From positions 62,001-126,000 of the forward strand of contig DASXGN010000013.1 in assembly GCA_036489025.1 (NCBI GenBank): 64,000 nucleotides of DNA. The letters are read 5' to 3'. Made by a program: the position numbers and the translations under genes. The notes beneath the pieces are model-generated. The model saw only the letters and a program-made list of their open reading frames with translations, was not told the origin of the DNA and did no database searches. This DNA is from Dryocola sp036489025. GTDB taxonomy: Bacteria > Pseudomonadota > Gammaproteobacteria > Enterobacterales > Enterobacteriaceae. Below, piece by piece: positions 11,801 through 18,876 of this stretch. Within the stretch, counting starts at the first letter, position 1, and the number at the start of each line of letters is the position of its first letter.

Positions 11801-14800
11801 GTCTCGCGGGATGAGAATCTCGGACAGGCGGGCACCTCCGTGCTGATTAACAACAATTCCACTCTGCAAATCGGCGCGGATTTCACAACCTCGCGCCCGA
11901 TATTCCTCAGCTCGGCAGGCGGAGGGCAGCTGGATTTATACGGCAATACCTTCACGCCAGCGGGCACGATCGGCGGCAACGGGCAGCTCACCGTGCTGAG
12001 TTCGGACGCCGTGAACGACAGTCGGCTGGCGCTTAATCACGCCAATACCTATCAGGGCGCGACGACGGTGACCGGCACCGACGGCACCAGCGCGGTGGCG
12101 GTTGACGCTAACGCCACCGGCGCATTCGGCCTCGCCTCCAGCACCGTTACCGTGAATCACCAGGCCGCAGTGAATTTCAACGGTGCAGCCCAGGCGCAAA
12201 GCCATAGCTTCGCGCTGGATAACGGCACGTTGAGCTTCAATGACACGTCTTCGGCAGCCAGCAGCGTGACCACGGCGGCGAACGGCGCGGTGGTGAACCT
12301 GACGAGCGGCGCCAGCGGCGGCGCAGGCCGATTCACCCTGGCAACCGGTACCACCATGAACCTGCTCGATCGGGCCAACGGCGGCTCTTCTACTATTACC
12401 AACGCCGGACGGGTAAATTTTGCAGGCCAGGCACAGGCCGAAGGCGCAACGCTTGTCAACAATGCTGGCGGCGTAGTCAACACGGCGGGAATAAACGGCA
12501 GCACGGCCATCGGTTCACTGTCCGGCGCGGGCAGCGTGGAGCTGGGCGGCGCAACGCTGAATGAAGGTGCGCTGGGGCGCAATGACGCCATCAGCGGGAT
12601 AATCAGCGGCAGCGGCGGCGGCCTGGGCAAGGTCGGCTCCGGCACGCTGACCTTAACCGGCGACAACAGCTACACCGGGCGGACTCAGGTGCAGCAAGGC
12701 GTGCTGCTGGTGAACGGCAATCAGCAGGCGGCAGACGGCGCGGTTTCGGTCAGTTCTGGCGCTACGCTCGGCGGCAACGGCGTGCTGGGCGGCGCGGTGA
12801 CGGTGGCCGATAGCGGACGCCTGGCCGCAGGCGCTGATTTGGGCAGCGTGGGCCTGCTGACGCTCGGCGGGCTGACGCTCGGCCAAAACTCGCAGGTCGA
12901 CTTCCAGTTCGGCCAGTCCTTTGCGGCAGGCGGCAGCCTCAACGACCTGATCGTCGTCAACGGCGATCTGAACCTCAACGGCAAGCTCAATATTACCCGG
13001 ACGCCCGGCGGCGTATTTGACGTCGGCCTGTACCGGGTCTTTAACTACACCGGCAGTCTGACCGACAGCACGCTGGATATCGGCAGCGCACCGGACGCCG
13101 CTGACGATATGTACGTTCAGACTTCCATTGCCCATCAGGTCAACCTGGTCAATCGTACCGGCGTAATTTTGCGCTTCTGGGACGGGGCCGGCGGCGACAA
13201 TAACGCCCTGAAAAACAACGGTGAGATCAACGGCGGCGACGGCGTCTGGCAGAACAGCTCGGGCAACGATAACTGGTCAACGGATGTCACCTCACCTGAC
13301 GGCCGCTTCAACGCGCCGTTCAGCGACGGCTCGTTTGCTATTTTTGGCGGCGATAAAGGCACGGTCACCGTCGACAACGGCCTGGGGGAGGTGCGGGTCA
13401 GCGGCATGCAGTTCGCCACTGACGGTTACGTCATCAACGCGGGAACTATCACCACGAATACCGCCGATACGGTCATTCGGGTGGGCGACGGCAGCAGCGA
13501 TGGCGCTAAATACACCGCAACGATTAATTCCACGTTAGCCGGAACGGGCAGCATTGATAAAACCGACGCGGGACTGTTGATTTTGAACGGCAGTAACACC
13601 TATTCCGGCGGAACGCAGGTCCACGGCGGAACGCTACAGGTTTCCCGCGATGTAAACCTCGGGCTGGCGGACACCGGCCTGACGCTCGACGGCGGCACTT
13701 TACGCTACGGAGCCGCTTTTGATACCGACCGGGCCGTTACGCTGGGGGCCGGGGGCGGTACGATTGATACTCAGGCTCAAAATGTCGCGCTGCTGAACGC
13801 CGTCTCGGGCAGCGGTTCGCTAACAAAAGTCGGCACCGGCACCCTGACGCTCACCCAGGATAACCAATATACGGGCGGCACCACCATCGGCCAGGGCAAT
13901 CTCCAGCTTGGCACCGGCGGCGCGCAGGGTAGCCTTCTCGGCGATATCGTTGATAACGGCGTGCTGCAAATCAACCGCAGCGGAACCCTCGACCTTACCG
14001 GCAATATTTCCGGCAGCGGGCAGCTCTGGCAGCAGGGCTCCGGCGTCACGGTGCTCAGCGGGAGCAACGGCTATAAAGGATTCACGCTGATCGAGAACGG
14101 CACGCTGCTGGCAGGCGGAACAAATAAACTCAGCGCGGCATCGGCCCATATCGTCAGCCAGAACGGCGTGCTGGATACGGGCGGCAATAGCCAGAACGTG
14201 GCTTCCCTCGTTAACCAGGGCACGGTCAACCTGCGCGGCGGCGATGTGGGTTCAACGTTAACCGTCCACGGTGACTACGTGGGCCTGAACGGCGTGCTTA
14301 AGATTGCTGCCCAGCAGCACAGCCCAGGCGTGGCCGACCGGCTGATTGTCGACGGCGGCACCGCCAGCGGCAAAACGCGGCTGGATATCGACGTCAGCCA
14401 GCTCGGGGAGCAAACCGAAGGTGACGGCATTGCCGTAGTAGAAGCGCTTAACGGCGCGACCACCACCGCGCAAACCACCAAAGACGCTTTTACCCTCGGA
14501 GCCGATCGTCTTGAGGCCGGAGCGTTCGAATATCGCCTGTTTGCAGGCAACGCGGCCGGAGCCGGAGAGGACTGGTTCCTGCGCGCGGAATATCGTCCTG
14601 ATGCGCCAATATTCCCGACGATTGCCTCCACGGTACGCCAGGCTGACCTGGCGGTGCTCGGCACGCTGCATCTGCGCGTGGGCGACGAGCAGCCTTACGA
14701 TGCCGGTACGCCGGAGGATCGGGAGCCGCGTTTCTGGGCGCGCTATATCGCCCAGTCCAACCACCAGTCGTTTAACGACGCAACGGGCTCGCAGGCCGAT

Positions 14801-15577
14801 GCCCGTATGAACGGAATGCAGATCGGCTTCGATCTTTACAACGACTCCGCCTGGCGAGCCGGGATTTACACCACCATTCTGGATACCGACAGCACGATTC
14901 AGGGCGCAAACTCCGGCGGCTACGGCACGGCAGGCTATAACTCAATGCTCTCGGTTTATCTGGGCGGTTACGCGACATGGACCGCGACAAACGGGTTCTA
15001 CGTCGATAACGTCCTGCAATACGGCAATCACAATATCGACCTGAAAAATGCCGCCGACCGGCAAACCTACAGCCCCGACGGCAACAGCTATCTGGCCTCT
15101 GTAGAAACGGGTAAACCCTTCCAGCTCGGCGACAGCAGCTGGTCGCTTGAACCGCAGGCCCAGCTCATCTGGCAGCACAGCGACTTCGACAGCATCATCA
15201 TGAACGGCGATGCCAAAACCCGCGTTTCCGTCAATGCGGACGACGCGGTGATTGGCCGCCTGGGGCTGCGTCTGGCAGCGGACTATGACACCGGGCACGG
15301 TCACGTAAAACCTTACGTGCGGGTCAACCTGTGGCAGGAGCTTTCCAACGGTTCCGACAGCGCCAGCTTTGAAAACACCGTGAACAACGCGGGTAAAACC
15401 GTGCTCACCGCCGATCAGCGCTACAGCAGTACCGAAGTGGCCGTGGGCGCAACATGGGCAGTCAGTCAAGACGTGCAGGCCTATAGCGAAGTCGGGAAAA
15501 GCTATCAGAACGGCGGCGGCAAAACGCAAATTGAAAATGATTTCAGCGGCTCGATTGGGATGAAGATAAGGTTCTGA
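5873..15577 (+). CDS. giant autotransporter adhesin-like outer-membrane protein (type Va)
   Basis: About 3234 residues. The start chosen (5873) gives MNIIYRLVW, then an extended signal peptide region (ESPR) rich in His/Lys and a hydrophobic core ending about residue 50 (APAIA). An upstream in-frame ATG at 5846 would only add nine residues. The passenger is Gly/Asn/Ser/Thr-rich, with dozens of short beta-strand repeats of the NNGTI/NSGSI type up to about residue 1450. Autotransporter-associated repeats follow (LTGDNSYTG-like, 10490-14100). A pertactin-like stretch (nt 14250-14600) precedes a 12-stranded beta-barrel from about nt 14730, ending in IGMKIRF with a terminal Phe. This predicts a surface-displayed beta-helical fibre. 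No protease motif was seen, so adhesion or autoaggregation is an inference. One ~250-residue module occurs twice (see repeat entries). Confidence 0.9.
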   Translation: MNIIYRLVWSHSHNDFVVASETTKSRKKTKGRSVSLISLLSALILPCAPAIAVDINWASAYPSYLFPTGTNYDQVLNTGFAFTIDGATATPNHYAAGTVLNILGPLPTIAAGINGSATPLLVRNGLADSTGPAADPGRITFIEATDSGGGTTAITSANIDEFSYSTNPATPQQNQELNVVVPGLEGSNSVIKVYDSTTFSAPGTSLVGDLPLNVYDPDSFRIYNNFGIASVTSVGGSANVNIGADTNGSTAISAPANSIELLAKNSTLAQAQAAGAASSAVNWLSDNAVHFAPAAVISNDLQDQQAVSSQYNDSITLPNYVQVGPLVALDPLEPSITFTIHSAQDIAKVNDFLLGQGAYSGRNSQVQLWLTGGVTLPAEFGGAVIDSTNIAQNTYNGIIQGLLAEEEQNRINLTYHVWDDKLAHTNNATLGTGNLNVIYATGANASGTVTNTGSLAVNGATAVMRADTGALLTNSGSINAWRSSSASPQAIGMQATDARAVNNGTLNAGLFLEKNGGNQNVSNQGSIGMQGNGASTLTNNGYINTALTDGTSSAATGLQANGTTAATNNGSIAVVGNSRNADGRAAGFGADISGSATFTNGATGSIYIGTTPITSAAAASPVVMVGGAEPSAGIRTSSGGAVNNLGTITLGASTRNAVGMLVKGATGPVTNNGTINVLGNLAGGSAAPNYGLSVTDTNTVTNNGKINVTGDNNVAINVLAQTVNTTVNSTDLGTIVVGSAGDTGGSDDDPLTYRNYAVYAEGLSGHQATANIDSTMRLLAAGAIGAHARGSATINVGPLAALTFNNTNQIGYYAYGEAAKINLSTAVINDNGQADSTLFVVGHGAVFDGSSGTSAGAYQLTVNGSGSIGVFANGVDEGPDGIKGNADDTASSLNTGAATITVGGENGIGVKVAGGAVGTINNGGIILSHNDTTAVVVDGRSYAIDNTPGNANNALVTSVVSNAQTTTSASQSGIKGYDVSYLGKVTLGGSGISLSGNSNIGLYLHNNGTGINNAPISVAGTNNIGVYIQDQGTLTNAGDISVSGATGSGNVGVKVQGSGAQVTQLGNVTASGGLAAVQLINNGATLAISGTDNHITASAGADGIRMDAGATSLTAANTTIDISGTGAGINNNADTSNINLNGVTINAGDGPAIRTAVTFKADGSGNILNVNGAGSGFAFMKADGSATTGNLTIGSGYTINGSGANSVGILARTNGSVSSGTNIMMDAAAGAAIEATNAQSLTNSGTIGTSSNTGSTILAQNTAAFTNSGSISSTSTVNANSLIALNGTAASRSISNTGSIISASQNATVIDASGSANNTLTNSGTLRAASPTARVVLTGSGNDSVTLTGSSSTIGEITLGSGSDQFSWDRGEFSGGVTFSGGDGQDRATVGDVSLSSTTHILSQGGTGSTLTFNGTHAALAPGTANIGSFSADNLSKGTNIGTGWSTLTLNGDPTDVRVVDNLTLSGTPIVNVNSGATLRSADNSVTSGLASINNYNVATNGATSLLVFDGELAPQTYSGIISGSGQLERAAGSTTLLGNNTYTGSTIIDGDGILQLGNGGTTGGLSTVTNITDNGTLIVNRADNVALNGAINGSGSFHQDGAGVTRLGGSNGYKAQTQVNRGTLLINGDQTQATGDTTVASGAALGGKGTIGGNVSFAANTVLTPGDGGAGTLAINGSLSLNATTKSQFDLGQAFTPGGALNDLVNVAGDLLLDGVVNVSTTPGGLFLPGVYRLFNYTGTLTNNVLDIGTLPTGNTSIYSVQTAIPRQVNLILGFSPDDLISLQYWDGPDVSSNHGPTGIEGNGEINGGTGVWLARSVTDTNNWTNAGGVGNEPWAQGAFAIFQGTGGTVTLSDANGAVITSGMQFTSNGYTLVGGASSAYPDGTVPLSILRSANLVPSVNYAAEGETTADAYFAIRVGAGSDGADLTTTLAADLVQPTTATDILKLVKLDPGRLILTGNNAYAGGTEIYGGTLNVSRDENLGQAGTSVLINNNSTLQIGADFTTSRPIFLSSAGGGQLDLYGNTFTPAGTIGGNGQLTVLSSDAVNDSRLALNHANTYQGATTVTGTDGTSAVAVDANATGAFGLASSTVTVNHQAAVNFNGAAQAQSHSFALDNGTLSFNDTSSAASSVTTAANGAVVNLTSGASGGAGRFTLATGTTMNLLDRANGGSSTITNAGRVNFAGQAQAEGATLVNNAGGVVNTAGINGSTAIGSLSGAGSVELGGATLNEGALGRNDAISGIISGSGGGLGKVGSGTLTLTGDNSYTGRTQVQQGVLLVNGNQQAADGAVSVSSGATLGGNGVLGGAVTVADSGRLAAGADLGSVGLLTLGGLTLGQNSQVDFQFGQSFAAGGSLNDLIVVNGDLNLNGKLNITRTPGGVFDVGLYRVFNYTGSLTDSTLDIGSAPDAADDMYVQTSIAHQVNLVNRTGVILRFWDGAGGDNNALKNNGEINGGDGVWQNSSGNDNWSTDVTSPDGRFNAPFSDGSFAIFGGDKGTVTVDNGLGEVRVSGMQFATDGYVINAGTITTNTADTVIRVGDGSSDGAKYTATINSTLAGTGSIDKTDAGLLILNGSNTYSGGTQVHGGTLQVSRDVNLGLADTGLTLDGGTLRYGAAFDTDRAVTLGAGGGTIDTQAQNVALLNAVSGSGSLTKVGTGTLTLTQDNQYTGGTTIGQGNLQLGTGGAQGSLLGDIVDNGVLQINRSGTLDLTGNISGSGQLWQQGSGVTVLSGSNGYKGFTLIENGTLLAGGTNKLSAASAHIVSQNGVLDTGGNSQNVASLVNQGTVNLRGGDVGSTLTVHGDYVGLNGVLKIAAQQHSPGVADRLIVDGGTASGKTRLDIDVSQLGEQTEGDGIAVVEALNGATTTAQTTKDAFTLGADRLEAGAFEYRLFAGNAAGAGEDWFLRAEYRPDAPIFPTIASTVRQADLAVLGTLHLRVGDEQPYDAGTPEDREPRFWARYIAQSNHQSFNDATGSQADARMNGMQIGFDLYNDSAWRAGIYTTILDTDSTIQGANSGGYGTAGYNSMLSVYLGGYATWTATNGFYVDNVLQYGNHNIDLKNAADRQTYSPDGNSYLASVETGKPFQLGDSSWSLEPQAQLIWQHSDFDSIIMNGDAKTRVSVNADDAVIGRLGLRLAADYDTGHGHVKPYVRVNLWQELSNGSDSASFENTVNNAGKTVLTADQRYSSTEVAVGATWAVSQDVQAYSEVGKSYQNGGGKTQIENDFSGSIGMKIRF
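10730..11505 (+). repeat. duplicated passenger module, copy 1
   Basis: This segment encodes RGTLLINGDQ, ALGGKGTIGG, LNDLVNVAGDL, YRLFNYTGTLTNNVLDIG, QVNLI, a WDG, NGEINGGTGVW, FAIFQGTGGTVT and ITSGMQFTSNGY. The same order of motifs recurs in copy 2. The copies are clearly diverged at both protein and DNA level, so the duplication is old. Confidence 0.75.
12680..13445 (+). repeat. duplicated passenger module, copy 2
   Basis: This segment encodes QGVLLVNGNQ, TLGGNGVLGG, LNDLIVVNGDL, YRVFNYTGSLTDSTLDIG, QVNLV, FWDG, NGEINGGDGVW, FAIFGGDKGTVT and RVSGMQFATDGY, in the same order as copy 1. Between the copies lies a distinct 1.2 kb stretch with its own beta-strand repeats. Confidence 0.75.
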
Positions 15578-15670
15578 CGGGGCCGCGCCGGGCGGAGGAA
15601 AATAAGACGTCGCCCGCGCGGGTGCACAGCTGATTTCATTAGCCTGCAAATTGTTTCACTGAAATATGAG

Positions 15671-15710
15671 AGGCTCGCTAAGCGATTAATTTGGCTTAAC
15701 AAGCGAGCCT
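15671..15710. other. large inverted repeat downstream of the autotransporter
   Basis: AGGCTCGCT (15671-15679) pairs perfectly with AGCGAGCCT (15702-15710), with an inner AAGC/GCTT. No T-run follows on either strand, so it is not a standard terminator. It may be a Rho-dependent end, an mRNA-stabilising hairpin, or the edge of a former mobile segment. The rest of 15578-15848 shows nothing else recognisable. Confidence 0.5.
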
Positions 15711-15848
15711 GATATGTGACAGGCGACATGCCCGTTTACCCTTAACGGCAACAGCAGCTCAGCCGCTGGAGTAGAATTTTCCTTGCCGTCGGGAATGTCC
15801 GAAGCGGCTTCCCGGCAATGTCGAGAATTGACTCCGCAGGTGAAAGAA

Positions 15849-16115
15849 ATGAAAAAAGTAACCCTGACGCTGTTCGCCGGCGTCGTTTTTCTGCCAATAG
15901 CAGGCTTTGCCGCTGACCCTGTGATTCCCTGGGCGGATAACAGCGGCGGTACCGAAAGCCAGCATATTGCCGCAGTGGGGCAAGACCTGAACGCGCAGCA
16001 TGAAGCCGTCACCCAAACCCAGGAAGGCGTCTGGGCCGACAACAGCGGCTCGATTAAGGTCGATGAGCAAGCTCTGGGCAGCCCGCAGCCCGCCGCTGCC
16101 AATACGGCAAAATAA
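15849..16115 (+). CDS. small exported protein with duplicated WADNSG motif
   Basis: An 88-residue protein with a clear Sec signal peptide (MKKVTLTLFAGVVF, cleavage after GFA, about residue 20). The mature part contains the hexapeptide WADNSG twice (PWADNSGG and VWADNSGS) about 38 residues apart and ends in an Ala/Pro/Asn-rich tail. I do not know the family. The ATG at 15849 was preferred over a longer frame starting at 15783 because AGGTG lies just upstream and the signal peptide then begins at residue 1. It follows the giant autotransporter on the same strand after 271 bases and ends in its own terminator. Confidence 0.65.
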   Translation: MKKVTLTLFAGVVFLPIAGFAADPVIPWADNSGGTESQHIAAVGQDLNAQHEAVTQTQEGVWADNSGSIKVDEQALGSPQPAAANTAK

Positions 16116-16140
16116 GCCTCCGCTAAGGCTCATCAACATA

Positions 16141-16171
16141 AAGACCTGCGATAAAAGCAGGTCTTTTTTTA
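16141..16171 (+). terminator. Rho-independent terminator after the small exported protein
   Basis: AGACCTGC (16142-16149) pairs with GCAGGTCT (16157-16164), followed by a run of eight T, 26 bases after the stop codon. Confidence 0.9.
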
Positions 16172-16240
16172 CATGCGGTAAAAGGTGAAAGATATTGTAG
16201 CCAATGCAACTTCACCGAATGCTTAAAGTTCAGCAAAGCG

Positions 16241-16260
16241 GATCGCTGATACCAGCGATC
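16241..16260 (-). other. hairpin downstream of the pdxI pseudogene
   Basis: GATCGCTG (16241-16248) pairs perfectly with CAGCGATC (16253-16260). Read on the minus strand it follows the broken pdxI gene, but the following bases (CGCTTTGC) are only weakly T-rich, so it is a poor intrinsic terminator. Confidence 0.4.
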
Positions 16261-16272
16261 TTACCGTAACCA

Positions 16273-17142
16273 TCAGGCTGGTTTAATGTTGTCGAGCTGG
16301 GTAACCACCTCGGCGGACAGCGTTAAATTAGCGGCGGCCAGATTCTCCTCAAGATGCCCCAGGGACGACGTGCCGGGGATCAGCAATATATTCGGCGAAC
16401 GTTGCAGCAGCCAGGCCAGCGCAACCTGCATCGGCGTGGCGTCGAGCGTGGCGGCAACTTCATTCAGCTCCTGCGATTGCAGCGGTGAGAAGCCACCCAG
16501 CGGGAAGAAAGGCACGTAGGGAATATTCTGCGCGGCGAGCTGGTCAATCAGCACATCATCCTGCCGGTTAGCCAGGTTATAGAAGTTCTGCACGCAGGCG
16601 ATTTAGGTCAGCTTTTGCGCTTCGGCAACCTGTTTAGCGGTGACGTTGCTTATCCCAATGTGGCGAATCAGCCCGCGTTCTTTGAGCTTGATGAGCGCCG
16701 TCAGTTGCTCTTCCAGCGAGCCTTCCACCGGCCCATGAATCCCCAGCATGCTGCGCAGGTTCACCACTTCTAACGTCTCCAGCCCGAGGTTGCGAAGGTT
16801 GTCTTCCACAGCCTGGGTGAGCTCGGCGGGGGACATAGCCGGGATCCAGCCGCCCTTCTCGTCGCGGCGAGCGCTAACTTTAGTCACGATGCAAAGATCT
16901 GCCGGATACGGATACAGCGCTTTACGAATAAGCTGATTGGTAATGTGCGGCCCGTAGAAATCCGAGGTATCGATATGGTTCACGCCAGCCTCAACGGCGG
17001 CCTGCAAGACTTTTACCGCCGTCTCCGGATCCTTCGGCGGGCCAAAAACGCCCGGTCCCGCCAGCTGCATGGCCCCATATCCCAGGCGATTAACCTGCCG
17101 ATTGCCGAGAAGGCAGGTGCCGGACTTTTTCACGCTGGACAT
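16273..17142 (-). pseudogene. pdxI: aldo/keto reductase PdxI (YdbC) homologue interrupted by an in-frame stop
   Basis: The frame starts MSSVKKSGTCLL and reads as an NADPH-dependent aldo/keto reductase: RLGYGAMQLAGPGVFGPP at the start, catalytic NHIDTSDFYGP near residue 55, and VPFFPLGGF then IPGTSS in the second half. After residue 179 (AEAQKLT) a TAA at 16605-16603 stops translation. The same frame then continues IACVQNFYNLANR to residue 288. In E. coli PdxI (pyridoxal reductase, formerly YdbC) this position reads EIVCVQNEYN, so the stop probably replaced a Glu codon (GAA to TAA). Everything else is intact and conserved, so the lesion is recent, or a sequencing error. Readthrough cannot be excluded but no recoding signal was seen. 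Confidence 0.85.
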
Positions 17143-17285
17143 AGCTATTCCTCTTTCGATAAATATCCATGAGTGTAACGCACGGCGGCCTGCGCGCCAG
17201 AGGCGCTGCCGCGATAGTCGCCCGGCTCCATAGCGCCTGCGCTTCTGAGGCAGGCGTCATAACCCGGCTTTCTCTTTATCAGCTT

Positions 17286-18392
17286 TTATCGGTTCGCTGA
17301 ATAACTCAGCAGGACAGGCTCATCCGGTAGCGTAGTAAAACGCGTGACGATTTCGTGGAAATCAGCGGTGGGATCGACACTTTCCAGCCGTTTGCCATAG
17401 AGATCTTTGGCCAGAATCTCCATGCCGATAATATTCCACGGGTGGTTGTAGAAGTGATGATAAACCCCGTACGCCTGCCCCTTTTTCAGCGGGCTGATAT
17501 TTTGCAAAATCTGGCGGTGAATGAGCGTATTAAAGGTCGCAGAAACTTCCTCCGGCGCGGTGCCGTAGCCAAACGGCAGCACGTTTTTGTTCGGCCTTTT
17601 CGAACCGGTCATGATGTAAACGTCGGGGCGCATGGCGATGATTTTTTCCAGCGACACAAACCCCGACCCGCCCGGCAGCAGTTCGGAACCAATGTTCCTG
17701 CCGCCCACGGCCTCCACCAGCCCGCCCCAGCCGTTGTGCGAATGGGTAAAGCAGCAGTTTTCCGTATTCCCGGCGATAGGCTCAATAAATACGGTTGGCT
17801 TTTGCGTCACGCTGTTCACCACGGCGTCGATTTTCTGCCTCTTTTGCCGATAGAAATCGGTGTATTCCTTAGCGCGCGCCTCCTGGTTCAGCACCGTACC
17901 TAACAGCGTAATGCTCTTCGCGGTGTTCTCTACCGGATGCAGTTCGTAGTCAACAAACACGACCGGAATATTCAGCTTTTTCAGCGCGTCCAGCACGCCC
18001 GTTTGCTGCAGGGCCGCCTTGCCGCGAAGCTGCGCAATCATCAGATCCGGCTGCCGGGCAATCACGCTTTCCAGGTCAACTTCGCCCTGGTCGTTAAAGC
18101 CCATATCGATAATTTTAGTCGCTTCCGGCCAGCGGGATTTGAGGAGGTTCCAGGTTGGGATATCCTGTTTTTTCGGCAAATTATTCCAGGCAACCACGCG
18201 CCTGAAAGGATCTTCCCGGTCGAGTAGCGCCAGGGAAAGAATGTCCCTGCCGTCCTGCAAAATGACGTGCCGCGGCTCTTTGAACAGCGTCACCGTCCGG
18301 TTGTCCATATCGCGGACGGTCAGCGGATAAACCGTTGCCGCACAGGAGGCCGAAGCCAAAAACAGGCCGGAAATCAGCCAACGGGAAATCAT
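17286..18392 (-). CDS. periplasmic iron-siderophore/heme-type ABC substrate-binding protein
   Basis: A 368-residue protein with a signal peptide (MISRWLISGLFLASASCA). It has the bi-lobed FecB/BtuF-like fold of PF01497: an N-lobe with VILQDGRDILSLALLD, the DLESVIARQPDLMIAQ motif and a C-lobe with LVEAVGGRNIG then VSLEKIIAMRPDVYIMTG. This class delivers ferric siderophores or related chelates to an inner-membrane permease. No permease or ATPase lies next to it. A strong Fur box overlaps the promoter region 24 bases upstream of the start, predicting induction by iron starvation. The exact ligand is not evident. There is no good lipobox, so it is probably a soluble periplasmic protein. Confidence 0.8.
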   Translation of the reverse strand: MISRWLISGLFLASASCAATVYPLTVRDMDNRTVTLFKEPRHVILQDGRDILSLALLDREDPFRRVVAWNNLPKKQDIPTWNLLKSRWPEATKIIDMGFNDQGEVDLESVIARQPDLMIAQLRGKAALQQTGVLDALKKLNIPVVFVDYELHPVENTAKSITLLGTVLNQEARAKEYTDFYRQKRQKIDAVVNSVTQKPTVFIEPIAGNTENCCFTHSHNGWGGLVEAVGGRNIGSELLPGGSGFVSLEKIIAMRPDVYIMTGSKRPNKNVLPFGYGTAPEEVSATFNTLIHRQILQNISPLKKGQAYGVYHHFYNHPWNIIGMEILAKDLYGKRLESVDPTADFHEIVTRFTTLPDEPVLLSYSANR

Positions 18393-18415
18393 ACGCGCGC
18401 TCCATCAAACAAATT

Positions 18416-18434
18416 GATAGTGATTATCATTTGC
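18416..18434 (-). promoter_or_regulatory. Fur box upstream of the siderophore-binding protein
   Basis: GATAGTGATTATCATTTGC matches 15 of the 19 bases of the Fur consensus GATAATGATAATCATTATC. It lies 24-42 bases upstream of the minus-strand start codon at 18392, where bound Fe-Fur would block transcription. Confidence 0.8.
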
Positions 18435-18560
18435 ATGAAATAAACGGCACGGCAATGAACGGCTTTTCGATGTGAAAGTTGTTCATCATGGCAGCGGATG
18501 GAGGGAGATGAACCGCGCCGTAAGGGGGGATGTCAGGTGAACTCAAACGACTTACGAGGT

Positions 18561-18604
18561 AAAAAAAGCCGCCAGACAAAGGAGCATTATTATGTACCGG
18601 CGGC
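18561..18604 (-). terminator. Rho-independent terminator of the chitinase operon
   Basis: On the minus strand GCCGCC (18604-18599) pairs with GGCGGC (18573-18568) and is followed by seven T. It lies 48 bases after the stop of the 58-residue Cys-rich ORF, so GH19, GH18 and that ORF would all end here. Confidence 0.8.
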
Positions 18605-18651
18605 GAAAAACTCAAACTCACTTCAGAGGGCCACTAGCTAAGCCTTCTCTC

Positions 18652-18828
18652 TTATGGGTGTACGCCAGGGTCGGCGAGATCGATACAGCTGTGCCCTTTC
18701 AGGCATAAACAGGTCTGATAGGGTACGCCGGTTGCCGTACACGGCTTTCGCTTCTCAGCCGCAGCACAGGCTGACGTCACTCCAGCAACGAGGGTAAACA
18801 GCAGGCAGGCCTGTAATAACTTCTTCAC
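18652..18828 (-). CDS. 58-residue Cys-rich exported protein
   Basis: A short frame starts with GTG at 18828, preceded by AAGGATG as ribosome binding site. It reads MKKLLQACLLFTLVAGVTSA, then CAAAEKRKPC, and continues with three more Cys (CLC and SC) to end LADPGVHP. The first ~24 residues are a textbook Sec signal. SPase I could cut after CAAA; a weak lipobox at Cys21 is the alternative. The mature 34-residue peptide would hold four Cys (positions 30, 40, 42, 48), enough for two disulfides. It sits 48 bases after the GH18 chitinase and before the shared terminator, so it is probably co-expressed with the chitinases. No family was recognised. Confidence 0.6.
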   Translation of the reverse strand: MKKLLQACLLFTLVAGVTSACAAAEKRKPCTATGVPYQTCLCLKGHSCIDLADPGVHP

Positions 18829-18876
18829 ATCAACATCCTTTTATCCATGGTTAATATCAACGGCTGTCCGTTTGTC

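Noticed and set aside
6151..14764. Many antisense frames of 60-220 codons across the autotransporter
   Set aside because: GC-rich repetitive Gly/Ala/Thr codons leave the other frames open. They lack ribosome sites and have low-complexity Val/Pro/Ala composition.
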